Shown: piece by piece, positions 18,414 to 27,215 of the stretch
How the letters are laid out: each line of letters starts with the position of its first letter
Position numbering within the stretch: the stretch's first letter is position 1
Assembly: GCF_003589745.1 (NCBI RefSeq)
Contig: NZ_CP032364.1
Span: 1,178,001-1,242,000 of the forward strand
Source: Lachnoanaerobaculum umeaense
Lineage (GTDB): Bacteria; Bacillota; Clostridia; Lachnospirales; Lachnospiraceae
Direction: 5' to 3'
Length of the DNA: 64,000 nt
The notes under the pieces: model-generated
What the model was told of the DNA's origin: nothing
The model's input: only the letters and a program-made list of their open reading frames with translations
Databases searched by the model: none
Translations under genes and position numbers: made by a program

Positions 18414-19739
18414 ATGGACTTATTTGATTATATGAAAGAAGTTAATGAAAAGAGTGATGCCCCGTTAGCTTCAAGGTTAAGGCCCGATTCTTTAGATTCA
18501 ATAGTAGGGCAGGAACATATTTTGGGGAAAGATAAATTCTTATATAGAGCGATAAAGGCTGACAAACTGAGTTCAATTATATTCTTTGGACCTCCGGGAT
18601 GCGGAAAGACAACTATAGCAAAAGTCATTGCAAATACCACCAAATCAAATTTTAAACAAATAAATGCCACTACGGCCGGAAAAAAAGAGATGGAAGAGGC
18701 GGTGTCTGAGGCAAAAATAGCCTTTTCAATGTATAAGAGAAAAACTATTTTATTTATTGATGAAATTCATAGATTTAATAAATCACAGCAAGATTATTTG
18801 CTGCCCTTTGTGGAAGAAGGTACAGTAATACTTATTGGTGCAACTACAGAAAATCCTTTCTTTGAGGTAAATAAGGCCTTGATTTCAAGATCCAGAGTAT
18901 TAGAATTAAAATCACTTTCACATAAAGATATAGAATCCATTTTATATAAGGCAATAAATGATAAAGAAAGAGGGATGGGAAGATATGATGTAGATATTTC
19001 TAATGATGCAGTAGAGTTTATTTCTAAAAGTGTAGATGGTGATGCAAGAAATGCATTGAATGCGTTAGAATTAGCTATTCTAACAACAGATATTTCAGAA
19101 GATGGTAAAATTCATATAGATATAAATATTATTAGCGAATGTATTCAAAAAAAGATTTTAAAATATGATAAGGACGGAACAACTCACTATGACACTATTT
19201 CTGCCTTTATAAAGAGTATGAGGGGCTCAGATCCTGATGCAACTATGTACTATTTGGCTAAAATGCTTTATGCAGGTGAAGATATAAAATTTATTGCAAG
19301 GCGAATAGTAATATGTGCAGCGGAAGATGTGGGTCTGGCAGATCCCATTGCTTTAAACATTGCTACAAATGCTTTTTTGGCAGTGGAAAGGGTGGGAATG
19401 CCTGAGGCAAGAATAATTTTGGCAGAGGCAGCAAATTATATAGCCTGTGCACCAAAGTCAAATGCATCATACCTGGCAATAAATGCGGCATTAAAATTTG
19501 TAAAAGAAAATAGTGATTTTGATATTCCAAAACATATAAGAAATGCAAATTATGATGGGGAAAAAGATATAGGAATAGGAGTGGGTTATAAGTATGCCCA
19601 TGACTTTGAAAATCATTTTGTAGAACAACAGTATTTACCTGATGAGATGAAAGATACGGTATTTTTAAATCTAACAGATATGGGATTTGAAAAATCAATC
19701 AAAACACATTTAAATAAAATAAAAAAGAAAGATAGATAA
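18414..19739 (+). CDS. rarA: Replication-associated recombination protein A (RarA/MgsA), AAA+ ATPase
   Basis: AAA+ ATPase related to clamp loaders, acting at stalled replication forks. The 441 residues contain Walker A FFGPPGCGKTT, Walker B ILFIDEIHRFNKSQQD and sensor ATTENPFFEVN, followed by the helical tetramerisation domain with MRGSDPDA and YLAKMLYAGED. ATATGGAG precedes the ATG at 18414. Rho begins 6 bases after its stop, so the two likely share a transcript. Confidence 0.95.
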   Translation: MDLFDYMKEVNEKSDAPLASRLRPDSLDSIVGQEHILGKDKFLYRAIKADKLSSIIFFGPPGCGKTTIAKVIANTTKSNFKQINATTAGKKEMEEAVSEAKIAFSMYKRKTILFIDEIHRFNKSQQDYLLPFVEEGTVILIGATTENPFFEVNKALISRSRVLELKSLSHKDIESILYKAINDKERGMGRYDVDISNDAVEFISKSVDGDARNALNALELAILTTDISEDGKIHIDINIISECIQKKILKYDKDGTTHYDTISAFIKSMRGSDPDATMYYLAKMLYAGEDIKFIARRIVICAAEDVGLADPIALNIATNAFLAVERVGMPEARIILAEAANYIACAPKSNASYLAINAALKFVKENSDFDIPKHIRNANYDGEKDIGIGVGYKYAHDFENHFVEQQYLPDEMKDTVFLNLTDMGFEKSIKTHLNKIKKKDR

Positions 19740-19745
19740 CATATT

Positions 19746-21449
19746 ATGAGAGATAAATTACAAACTTTATCATTAGTACAGTTAAAAGAAATTGCAAAAG
19801 AGCAGGGATTTAAGGGAGTCAGTAACCTAAATAAAGCAAATATAATAGAATTATTAGTAGAGTTTTCTGAAAATCAGAATAAAGGAGCAGAAAAAAATGA
19901 AGGAGGTTCGTCTGAAATGACGACAAGAGATAATTCATATCAAAGGGATAATTATTCAAATCAAAATAATTACTCAAATCAAAATAATTATTCAAACCAA
20001 AACAGAAATAATTATGGTAGTACACAGAGAAATAATGTAAATCAGAACAGAACAATGGGATATAATAATTCATATCAGAATGGACAAAGATACAATAATC
20101 AGGGGAATATGCCTAATCATTATCAAAACCAAAACCAGTACAATAATCAAAATCAGTACAATGGTGCAAATCAATACCAAAACCAGTATAATGGTTCAAA
20201 TCAATATCAAAATCAATATAGCCAGCAAAATCAGTCCGGCTATAGAAATGAATATTATGATAATCAGTTTGTTTCAAGATTTCCAAGGGATTATGGAACA
20301 GATATAAGAGATTTGGATTCAGGAGAGGTTGCAGAGGGCATTCTTGAGGTAATGCCTGACGGATTTGGATTTATTAGATGTGAGAACTTTTTGCCGGGAG
20401 ATAATGATGTATATGTTTCGCCTGCACAGATAAAGAAGTTTAAGTTAAAAACCGGTGATGTTGTATCGGGGATGAAGAAGATAAAGACAGCTTCAGAAAA
20501 GTTTGCAGCTCTCTTATATATAAATACAGTAAATTCATTCTCACCGGATACATTAGAGACAAGGCCTAATTTTGAGGACTTGACACCAATATTCCCTAAT
20601 AGTAGGATACACCTTGCCAAAGATGATTCAGCATCAAAGGCAATGAGAATAGTGGACCTGCTTTCACCGATAGGTAGAGGACAAAGAGGTATGATAGTTT
20701 CACAGCCAAAGGCAGGAAAGACAACTCTTTTGAAGGAGATTGCAAAGTCCATTACAGCAAATCAAGAGGATATGCATCTTATCATATTGCTTATAGATGA
20801 GAGACCTGAAGAGGTTACAGATATTAAAGAAGCAATAGTGGGGGATAATGTGGAAGTTATATATTCTACATTCGATGAAGTACCTGAGAGACATAAGAGA
20901 GTATCTGAAATGGTTATAGAGAGAGCAAAGAGACTTGTGGAGCATGGAAAAGATGTAGTTATATTACTAGATTCTATCACAAGACTTGCCAGAGCTTACA
21001 ATCTTACAGTAGCACCAAGTGGTAGAACATTATCCGGAGGTCTTGATCCTACTGCACTTCATATGCCAAAGCGTTTCTTTGGAGCTGCAAGAAATATAAG
21101 AGAGGGTGGAAGCCTTACAATACTTGCTACAGCTTTAGTGGATACAGGTAGCAGAATGGATGATGTTGTGTTTGAGGAGTTTAAGGGTACCGGAAATATG
21201 GAGTTGGTGCTTAACAGAAAACTTTCTGAAAAGAGAATATTCCCTGCAATAGATGTTTTGAAGAGTTCTACAAGAAGAGATGATTTACTTTTAAGCCCTG
21301 ATGAGGCGGAAGTAGTTAGCTTGATGAGAAAAGCAACTGATATGGCAAAGCCTGAAGAGGTAGCTGAAAGAATTATTGAAGAATTTAATTTGACAAATAA
21401 TAATGAAGAGCTTGTTGCATCTATTTTAGGAAGAGGACGTTTTATTTAA
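19746..21449 (+). CDS. rho: Transcription termination factor Rho with Asn/Gln/Tyr-rich insert
   Basis: Hexameric RNA helicase ending transcription. Order: Rho N-terminal helical domain (residues 1-42), short Lys/Glu linker, a low-complexity insert (about 64-174), RNA-binding cold-shock-like domain ([20 protein letters not shown], about 195-275), and the ATPase core with Walker [12 protein letters not shown] (about 320) and [11 protein letters not shown]. At 567 residues it is over 100 longer than E. coli Rho, entirely through the insert. By hand count, 56 of residues 71-170 are Asn or Gln and about 15 are Tyr. The site before ATG is weak, suggesting coupling to rarA. A strong terminator hairpin follows the stop. 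Confidence 0.95.
   Translation: MRDKLQTLSLVQLKEIAKEQGFKGVSNLNKANIIELLVEFSENQNKGAEKNEGGSSEMTTRDNSYQRDNYSNQNNYSNQNNYSNQNRNNYGSTQRNNVNQNRTMGYNNSYQNGQRYNNQGNMPNHYQNQNQYNNQNQYNGANQYQNQYNGSNQYQNQYSQQNQSGYRNEYYDNQFVSRFPRDYGTDIRDLDSGEVAEGILEVMPDGFGFIRCENFLPGDNDVYVSPAQIKKFKLKTGDVVSGMKKIKTASEKFAALLYINTVNSFSPDTLETRPNFEDLTPIFPNSRIHLAKDDSASKAMRIVDLLSPIGRGQRGMIVSQPKAGKTTLLKEIAKSITANQEDMHLIILLIDERPEEVTDIKEAIVGDNVEVIYSTFDEVPERHKRVSEMVIERAKRLVEHGKDVVILLDSITRLARAYNLTVAPSGRTLSGGLDPTALHMPKRFFGAARNIREGGSLTILATALVDTGSRMDDVVFEEFKGTGNMELVLNRKLSEKRIFPAIDVLKSSTRRDDLLLSPDEAEVVSLMRKATDMAKPEEVAERIIEEFNLTNNNEELVASILGRGRFI
19956..20255 (+). repeat. Degenerate in-frame repeats coding the N/Q/Y-rich linker of Rho
   Basis: Runs of related 6-10 codon units (protein units NNYSNQN and NQYQNQYNG, each repeated) encode residues 71-170 of Rho. 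Units are imperfect at the DNA level, AAT and CAA/CAG codons dominating. Such tracts can change length by slippage. Confidence 0.8.
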
Positions 21450-21461
21450 TTTATAAGTTTG

Positions 21462-21501
21462 AATGTAACAGTTTAGCATTTTGCTGGACTGTTACATTTT
21501 T
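21462..21501 (+). terminator. Strong terminator hairpin between rho and parE
   Basis: 17-bp stem (AATGTAACAG... at 21462-21478 with 21482-21498, two G-U pairs), 3-base loop and five T. Only 17 bases separate the T-run from the next ATG, so no promoter fits between: the hairpin must act as a read-through or attenuating element for the topoisomerase genes, unless their promoter lies inside rho. Confidence 0.85.
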
Positions 21502-21518
21502 GTAAAAGAGAGGTTTTA

Positions 21519-23432
21519 ATGCAGGACTATAATGCAGGCAGTATTACAGTACTTGAAGGGCTTGAAGCAGTCAGAGTAAGACCCGGTATGTATATTGGTG
21601 GAGTAGGTGTTAAGGGGTTAAATCACCTTATCTATGAAATAATGGATAACTCTATAGATGAACATCTTGCAGGATTTTGCAAGAATATATGGGTAACTTT
21701 GAATGCAGATGGTTCTTGCACTGTAAAGGATGATGGTAGGGGAATACCTGTTGAAATGCATCAAAAGGGAATTTCTGCAGAAAGAGTGGTATTGTCCACT
21801 CTACATGCAGGTGGAAAATTTGACAATGAATCATATAAAACCAGTGGTGGCTTACATGGAGTGGGTTCATCAGTGGTTAATGCTTTGTCAAATTTTTTGG
21901 ATATTAAGATATCAAGAGATGGATATATCCATCATGATAGATATGAAAAGGGTGTACCAAAGATAGAATTAAAAAAAGGACTTTTGCCTACTATTGGAAA
22001 GACAAGGGAAACAGGTACAGAGATTACTTTTTTACCGGATGATACTATCTTTGAAGTTACTAAGTTTAGAGCAGACTGGTTAAAGTCAAGAATGCATGAA
22101 AGTGCATACTTAAATCCCGGACTTATATTGCATTTCATAAACATGAGGGAAAATGAAAAAGAAGAGAAAACTTTTCATGAGCCTGAAGGAATAGTTGCCT
22201 ATGTGAAGGAACTGAATAAAGGAAAAGATGTAATGCATGCTCCGATATCTTATAAGGGAGTATGTGACAATATAGAGGTTGAAATAGCTATACAATTTGT
22301 AGATGCTTTTGAGGAGAATATATTAGGATTTTGTAATAATATATTCACACAGGAGGGCGGTACTCATATAGCCGGATTCAAGACAAAGTTTACCGGATTA
22401 ATAAATACATATGCTAGGGATTTGGGAATATTAAAGGATAAGGACAGTAATTTTACCGGTGCAGATACCAGAAATGGAATGACTGCCATTATCAGTGTAA
22501 AGCATCCTAATCCTATGTTTGAAGGTCAGACTAAGACAAAACTGGCATCAGCAGATGCCACAAGGGCTGTACTTACAGTTACTGGAGATGAGCTTACAAG
22601 ATTTTTTGACAGAAATGTAGATGTGGTAAAATCTATAATTTCTTGTGCGGAAAAGTCTGCCAAGATAAGAAAGGCTGAGGAGAGAGCCAAGACAAATATG
22701 CTTACAAAGTCAAAGTTTTCATTTGAATCAAATGGTAAATTGGCAAATTGTGAGTCAAAAGATCCAAGTAAATGTGAGATATTTATTGTAGAGGGAGATT
22801 CTGCAGGAGGTTCAGCTAAAACTGCGAGAAATAGAAATTTTCAGGCTATTTTGCCTATTAGAGGTAAGATTTTGAATGTTGAAAAGGCTTCTATTGACAA
22901 GGTTCTTGCAAATGCGGAAATAAAAACCATGATAAATACCTTTGGATGTGGATTTTCTGAGGGTTATGGTAATGATTTTGATATATCAAAGCTTCGATAC
23001 GATAAGATAATACTTATGACTGATGCGGATGTAGACGGAAGTCATATAGATACTTTACTTTTGACATTTTTATACAGATTTATGCCGGAACTTATATATG
23101 ACGGACATGTGTATATTGCAATGCCACCACTTTTTAAGGTAGTACCGAAAAGGGGTGAGGGGGTTTATCTTTATGATGAGAAAGCACTGGAGGATTATAA
23201 AAAGAAACATAAAGATAATTTTACACTACAAAGATATAAGGGACTTGGAGAGATGGATGCCGAACAGCTTTGGGAAACAACCCTTGACCCTGAAAGAAGA
23301 GTATTAAAAAGAGTTGAAATAGAAGATGCAAGGCTTGCAAGTGAAGTTACAGAGCTTTTGATGGGTTCAGATGTGGCACCAAGAAGAAACTTCATACATG
23401 AACATGCAAGAGAAGCAGTAATTGATGCATAG
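21519..23432 (+). CDS. parE: Type IIA DNA topoisomerase subunit B (topoisomerase IV ParE-like)
   Basis: ATPase subunit of a type IIA topoisomerase, 637 residues. GHKL motifs include EIMDNSIDE, DDGRGIP and YKTSGGLHGVGSSVVNALS; the TOPRIM domain has EGDSAGGSAKTARN and the metal-binding DADVDGSHI; the C-terminal zone has YKGLGEMDAEQLWETT. The short length, the T in YKTSGG and the partner lacking a GyrA box favour ParE over GyrB, though GyrB cannot be strictly excluded. AGAGAGG precedes the ATG. The A subunit begins 8 bases after the stop. Confidence 0.8.
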   Translation: MQDYNAGSITVLEGLEAVRVRPGMYIGGVGVKGLNHLIYEIMDNSIDEHLAGFCKNIWVTLNADGSCTVKDDGRGIPVEMHQKGISAERVVLSTLHAGGKFDNESYKTSGGLHGVGSSVVNALSNFLDIKISRDGYIHHDRYEKGVPKIELKKGLLPTIGKTRETGTEITFLPDDTIFEVTKFRADWLKSRMHESAYLNPGLILHFINMRENEKEEKTFHEPEGIVAYVKELNKGKDVMHAPISYKGVCDNIEVEIAIQFVDAFEENILGFCNNIFTQEGGTHIAGFKTKFTGLINTYARDLGILKDKDSNFTGADTRNGMTAIISVKHPNPMFEGQTKTKLASADATRAVLTVTGDELTRFFDRNVDVVKSIISCAEKSAKIRKAEERAKTNMLTKSKFSFESNGKLANCESKDPSKCEIFIVEGDSAGGSAKTARNRNFQAILPIRGKILNVEKASIDKVLANAEIKTMINTFGCGFSEGYGNDFDISKLRYDKIILMTDADVDGSHIDTLLLTFLYRFMPELIYDGHVYIAMPPLFKVVPKRGEGVYLYDEKALEDYKKKHKDNFTLQRYKGLGEMDAEQLWETTLDPERRVLKRVEIEDARLASEVTELLMGSDVAPRRNFIHEHAREAVIDA

Positions 23433-23440
23433 GAGGGTAT

Positions 23441-25678
23441 ATGGCTGAGAAAATATTGCGAACGGAATATTCAGAGGAAATGCAAAAATCCTACTTGGAT
23501 TATTCCATGAGTGTTATAACCGCAAGGGCTATACCTGATGCGAGAGATGGCTTAAAGCCTGTACAAAGAAGAGTTTTGTATGATATGAGTGAGCTGAGGA
23601 TTTTCAGTGACAGACCTCATCGTAAATCAGCAAGAATAGTGGGTGATACTATGGGTAAGTATCACCCACATGGTGACAGCTCAATATATGAAACCTTGGT
23701 AGTTTTGAGTCAGGACTTTAAAAAGGGAATGCCACTGATAGACGGACATGGAAATTTCGGATCTATAGAGGGTGACGGAGCTGCTGCTATGAGATATACA
23801 GAGGCAAAGCTTGCAAAATTTGCTGAGGAAGTATATCTGAAGGATCTTGAAAGAACTGTTGAATTTATTTCAAACTATGATGAAACTGAGAAAGAACCGG
23901 AAGTGCTTCCGGTAAGAGTGCCAAACCTATTGATAAATGGTGCTGAAGGTATTGCAGTAGGTATGTCAACATCAATACCTACTCACAATCTACTGGAGGT
24001 ATGTAATACCTGTATTGCCTATATAAAGAACAGAAATATTGATACAAAGGGGCTTTTGGAAGTATTACATGGTCCGGATTTTCCAACCGGTGGAATAATA
24101 GCCAATAAAAGAGACTTGCTTGATATTTATAGTACAGGAAATGGTAAGATAAAACTTAGAGGTAAGATAGAAGTAGAGCTTGGAAGAAAAAAAAGTGACA
24201 AGGATAAACTGATTATTTCTGAGATTCCTTATACTATGGTTGGTGCAGGTATAAATAAATTTCTTATAGATGTAGCAAATCTTGTTGAGACTAAGAAGCT
24301 TTCTGATGTTGTAGATATCAGTAATCAATCAGATAAGAATGGAACCAGAATAGTGCTGGAGCTTAGGAAAGATGCCGATATTGAAAAAATAAAAAATATT
24401 CTTTATAAAAAGACTAAACTTGAAGATACTTTTGGTGTAAATATGCTTGCCATTGTAGATGGTAGGCCGGAGATACTCTCATTAAAGGATATTTTAAAGA
24501 ATTATATTGAGTTTCAATATGAGATAACTACAAAAAAGTACAATATTCTTTTAAATAAAGAGCTTGAGAAGAAAGAAATACAGGAAGGTCTTATAAAGGC
24601 AGTAGATGTTATAGATCTTATTATTGCAATACTTCGTGGTTCAAAAAATCTTGCTCAAGCTAAGAAATGTCTTACATCAGGTGATACCACAGGAATTAAC
24701 TTTAAAGTGAAATCACTTGAAAAGGATGCAAAAAAACTTTCGTTTACAGATAAACAGGCACAGGCAATTTTGGACATGAGACTTTATAAGCTTATAGGTC
24801 TTGAGATAGAAGCACTTTTAAAGGATAATGCGACAACTCTCAAAAATATAGAGGAATATGAAAACATTCTAAAAAACCATAAAAATATGGATAAGCTTTT
24901 TATAAAGGACTTGGAAAAGATAAAAAAGGATTTTGCAACTCCTAGAAAAACTTTAATTGAGGATGCCAAGGAAGCGGTGTATGTAGAGGAACCTATAGCC
25001 AGTGAGGAAGTAATCTTTGTCATGGATAAGTTTGGTTATTGTAGGCTTCTAGACAGAAGCACCTTTGATAAAAATGCAGAAACTGTAGAAAGCGAAAATA
25101 CCTATGTATTCCCGATAATGAATACTGATAGAGTATGCATTTTTTCAAACACCGGTGTTTTGTATAAAATTAAGGTAATGGATTTGCCGATGTCAAAATT
25201 AAGAGATAAAGGAACACCAATTGATAATCTAACTAAATTTGATAGTAGTGTAGAAGAGATAATGCTGGCAGTAAGTGAAGACAGTATGCGTGGTAACTTT
25301 ATACTTATGATTACAAAAAACGGATATATCAAGAAAGTATCCAGTGAGGAGTATAAAACCAATAATAAGCAAGTAGCTTCTACAAAGCTTATGGACGAAG
25401 ATATTCTCATAGCTGTGAAGATACTATTACCGAGAGCTAATACAGATATATGTATTGTAAGTGATGCCGGATATATTCTAAAGTTCAATGTTTCAGAGGT
25501 GAATGAATTTAAGAAAAGTACAAGGGGAGAAAAGGCAATAACTTTAGGATATAATGAGTTTGTAGATAGCTTATATTTAACAGCAGATAGCCGACTTGCT
25601 AATGTAAATGGAAAAGAAGTTACTCTTAGTAAAGTAAGATTAAGCCATAGAGGATACAAGGGCCAGAAGATGAAATAA
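23441..25678 (+). CDS. parC: Type IIA DNA topoisomerase subunit A (topoisomerase IV ParC-like)
   Basis: DNA-cleaving subunit, 745 residues, shorter than typical GyrA. The catalytic tyrosine is Y119 in AAMRYTEAKL. The quinolone-resistance region reads HPHGDSSIYE with wild-type-like Ser80 and Glu84. A coiled-coil tower with KAQAILDMRLYKL follows (QAQAILDMRL here), then a C-terminal beta-pinwheel of about 240 residues. I see no QRRGGRG GyrA box, which is needed for gyrase supercoiling; this is the main reason for calling topoisomerase IV. AGGAGGGTAT precedes the ATG. The next gene, asd, is 236 bases away. Confidence 0.8.
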   Translation: MAEKILRTEYSEEMQKSYLDYSMSVITARAIPDARDGLKPVQRRVLYDMSELRIFSDRPHRKSARIVGDTMGKYHPHGDSSIYETLVVLSQDFKKGMPLIDGHGNFGSIEGDGAAAMRYTEAKLAKFAEEVYLKDLERTVEFISNYDETEKEPEVLPVRVPNLLINGAEGIAVGMSTSIPTHNLLEVCNTCIAYIKNRNIDTKGLLEVLHGPDFPTGGIIANKRDLLDIYSTGNGKIKLRGKIEVELGRKKSDKDKLIISEIPYTMVGAGINKFLIDVANLVETKKLSDVVDISNQSDKNGTRIVLELRKDADIEKIKNILYKKTKLEDTFGVNMLAIVDGRPEILSLKDILKNYIEFQYEITTKKYNILLNKELEKKEIQEGLIKAVDVIDLIIAILRGSKNLAQAKKCLTSGDTTGINFKVKSLEKDAKKLSFTDKQAQAILDMRLYKLIGLEIEALLKDNATTLKNIEEYENILKNHKNMDKLFIKDLEKIKKDFATPRKTLIEDAKEAVYVEEPIASEEVIFVMDKFGYCRLLDRSTFDKNAETVESENTYVFPIMNTDRVCIFSNTGVLYKIKVMDLPMSKLRDKGTPIDNLTKFDSSVEEIMLAVSEDSMRGNFILMITKNGYIKKVSSEEYKTNNKQVASTKLMDEDILIAVKILLPRANTDICIVSDAGYILKFNVSEVNEFKKSTRGEKAITLGYNEFVDSLYLTADSRLANVNGKEVTLSKVRLSHRGYKGQKMK

Positions 25679-25751
25679 TATAATTATATATTCATATTTA
25701 TATATATATACAATGGTATTTACTGATTATAATTTTTAATAAAATAAACAT

Positions 25752-25914
25752 TTTGCACTAAGTGTACTTGTGCGGCGTACAAATGTGCGTGTATTGCGAA
25801 AAAGCACTTGAAAAATTATTCATAATATAATATGATTGCTTCCAGTTAAAAAATGCAATCCAAAATATATTTTGGATTTGCTATTATACTAAAGAATGGA
25901 TATGGAGAAATGTT
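25752..25914 (+). promoter_or_regulatory. asd leader with overlapping inverted repeats
   Basis: The 236-base gap before asd holds a GC-richer patch (25752-25800) with repeated GTGC/GTAC words, a TATAAT at 25826-25831 without a good -35, then GATTGC (25834-25839) that can pair with GCAATC (25855-25860), and a perfect 22-base palindrome AATCCAAAATA/TATTTTGGATT (25857-25878) sharing the middle strand. No T-run follows. It is not a lysine riboswitch or T-box by size or motif. Confidence 0.45.
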
Positions 25915-27000
25915 ATGGATAGAAAATTAAAAGTTGGCGTTTTGGGTGCAACAGGTATGGTAGGACAGAGATTTTTATCATTACTTGAAAATCACCCTTG
26001 GTATGAAGTAGTAGTAGTAGCAGCAAGTCCAAGCAGTGCAGGCAAAAGATATGAGGATGCCGTAGGAAGTCGTTGGAAAATGACAACACCTATGCCACAG
26101 GCTTATAAAGATCTTATTGTAATGAATGTAAATGATGTGGAAGAGGTTGCTTCAAAGGTTGACTTTGTATTCTCAGCTGTAGATATGACAAAGGATGAGA
26201 TAAAGGCTATTGAGGAGGCTTATGCAAAGACAGAAACTCCTGTAGTCTCAAATAATTCAGCACATCGTTGGACAAAGGATGTACCTATGGTTGTACCTGA
26301 GATAAATCCTGAGCATTTTGCAATTATTGAATCACAGAAGAAGAGACTTGGAACTAAAAGAGGTTTTATAGCTGTAAAGCCAAATTGTTCTATACAGAGC
26401 TATGCTCCTGTGCTTAATGCATGGAAAGAGTATGAACCATATGAAGTAGTTGTTACAACCTATCAGGCTATATCAGGTGCCGGAAAGACTTTTAAGGATT
26501 GGCCTGAGATGGAGGGAAATATTATTCCTTTTATCGGCGGTGAGGAAGAAAAGAGTGAGAAAGAGCCACTTAGAATTTGGGGACATATTGAAGGTGATGA
26601 GATCGTTCCTGCAACTTCACCAAAGATTACTTGCCAGTGTGTAAGAGTACCGGTACTAAATGGACATACAGCAGCAGTATTTGTAAAGTTTAAGAACAAG
26701 GTTTCAAAGGAAGAACTTATAAAGAAGATAGTAGAGTATAAGGGTGAGCCACAAGAACTTAATCTTCCATCTGCACCAAAGCAGTTTATACAGTATCTTA
26801 CAGAGGATAATAGACCTCAAGTAGCACTTGATGTTGACTATGAGAATGGTATGGGAGTTTCTGTAGGCAGAATTAGAGAAGACTCAGTTTATGATTATAA
26901 GTTTATCGGACTTTCACATAATACTCTAAGAGGAGCAGCAGGTGGTGCACTTCTTTGTGCAGAGTATCTGACAGCAAAGAATTTTATAACAGCAAAATAA
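25915..27000 (+). CDS. asd: Aspartate-semialdehyde dehydrogenase
   Basis: NADP-dependent reduction of aspartyl phosphate to aspartate semialdehyde, the branch point for lysine/diaminopimelate, threonine and methionine. The 361-residue protein has the nucleotide loop GVLGATGMVGQRF and the catalytic cysteine C158 in VKPNCSIQS. Insert pattern and SNNSAHRW match the fungal/archaeal-type ASADH rather than the common bacterial type, which is known in some Clostridia. ATGGAG precedes the ATG. Codon choice resembles the highly expressed genes here. A terminator follows 19 bases after the stop, so it appears monocistronic. Confidence 0.93.
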   Translation: MDRKLKVGVLGATGMVGQRFLSLLENHPWYEVVVVAASPSSAGKRYEDAVGSRWKMTTPMPQAYKDLIVMNVNDVEEVASKVDFVFSAVDMTKDEIKAIEEAYAKTETPVVSNNSAHRWTKDVPMVVPEINPEHFAIIESQKKRLGTKRGFIAVKPNCSIQSYAPVLNAWKEYEPYEVVVTTYQAISGAGKTFKDWPEMEGNIIPFIGGEEEKSEKEPLRIWGHIEGDEIVPATSPKITCQCVRVPVLNGHTAAVFVKFKNKVSKEELIKKIVEYKGEPQELNLPSAPKQFIQYLTEDNRPQVALDVDYENGMGVSVGRIREDSVYDYKFIGLSHNTLRGAAGGALLCAEYLTAKNFITAK

Positions 27001-27019
27001 ATTAGTGTATTAAGGTAAT

Positions 27020-27065
27020 AAAAGCGGCTGGAATCCTTGTATTAACATGGGGTTGCCGCTTTTTT
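27020..27065 (+). terminator. Rho-independent terminator after asd
   Basis: Outer 9-bp stem AAAAGCGGC/GCCGCTTTT with an inner weaker stem and T-run to 27065. Confidence 0.85.
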
Positions 27066-27125
27066 AATAAAGAGATATATGTTGTAAAGGTTTGTAAATG
27101 AAAATAGCAATATTTACACTAAGTA

Positions 27126-27154
27126 TTGCAAGAGAATAGAAAAATTTGTATAAT
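27126..27154 (+). promoter_or_regulatory. Sigma-A promoter for galM-topB
   Basis: TTGCAA at 27126-27131, exact 17-base spacer, TATAAT at 27149-27154. The start site would be near 27161, just before the leader hairpin. Confidence 0.75.
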
Positions 27155-27165
27155 ATATAGTAATG

Positions 27166-27194
27166 GCTATCACGTAAAGCTGTGATGGCTTTTT
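27166..27194 (+). promoter_or_regulatory. Terminator-like hairpin at the 5' end of the galM leader
   Basis: 8-bp stem GCTATCAC/GTGATGGC (one G-U), 8-base loop and five T, starting about 5 bases after the predicted transcription start. It may be an attenuator or a 5' stabilising hairpin. Confidence 0.55.
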
Positions 27195-27215
27195 CTTTGT
27201 AGAGAGAGGAAAAAT

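Noticed and set aside
19956..20255. Possible CRISPR-like repeat array in rho
   Set aside because: Units are irregular, in frame and without unique spacers; they encode a linker.
25679..25914. Lysine riboswitch or T-box before asd
   Set aside because: Too short and lacks the conserved T-box sequence, a T-run terminator and the L-box core.
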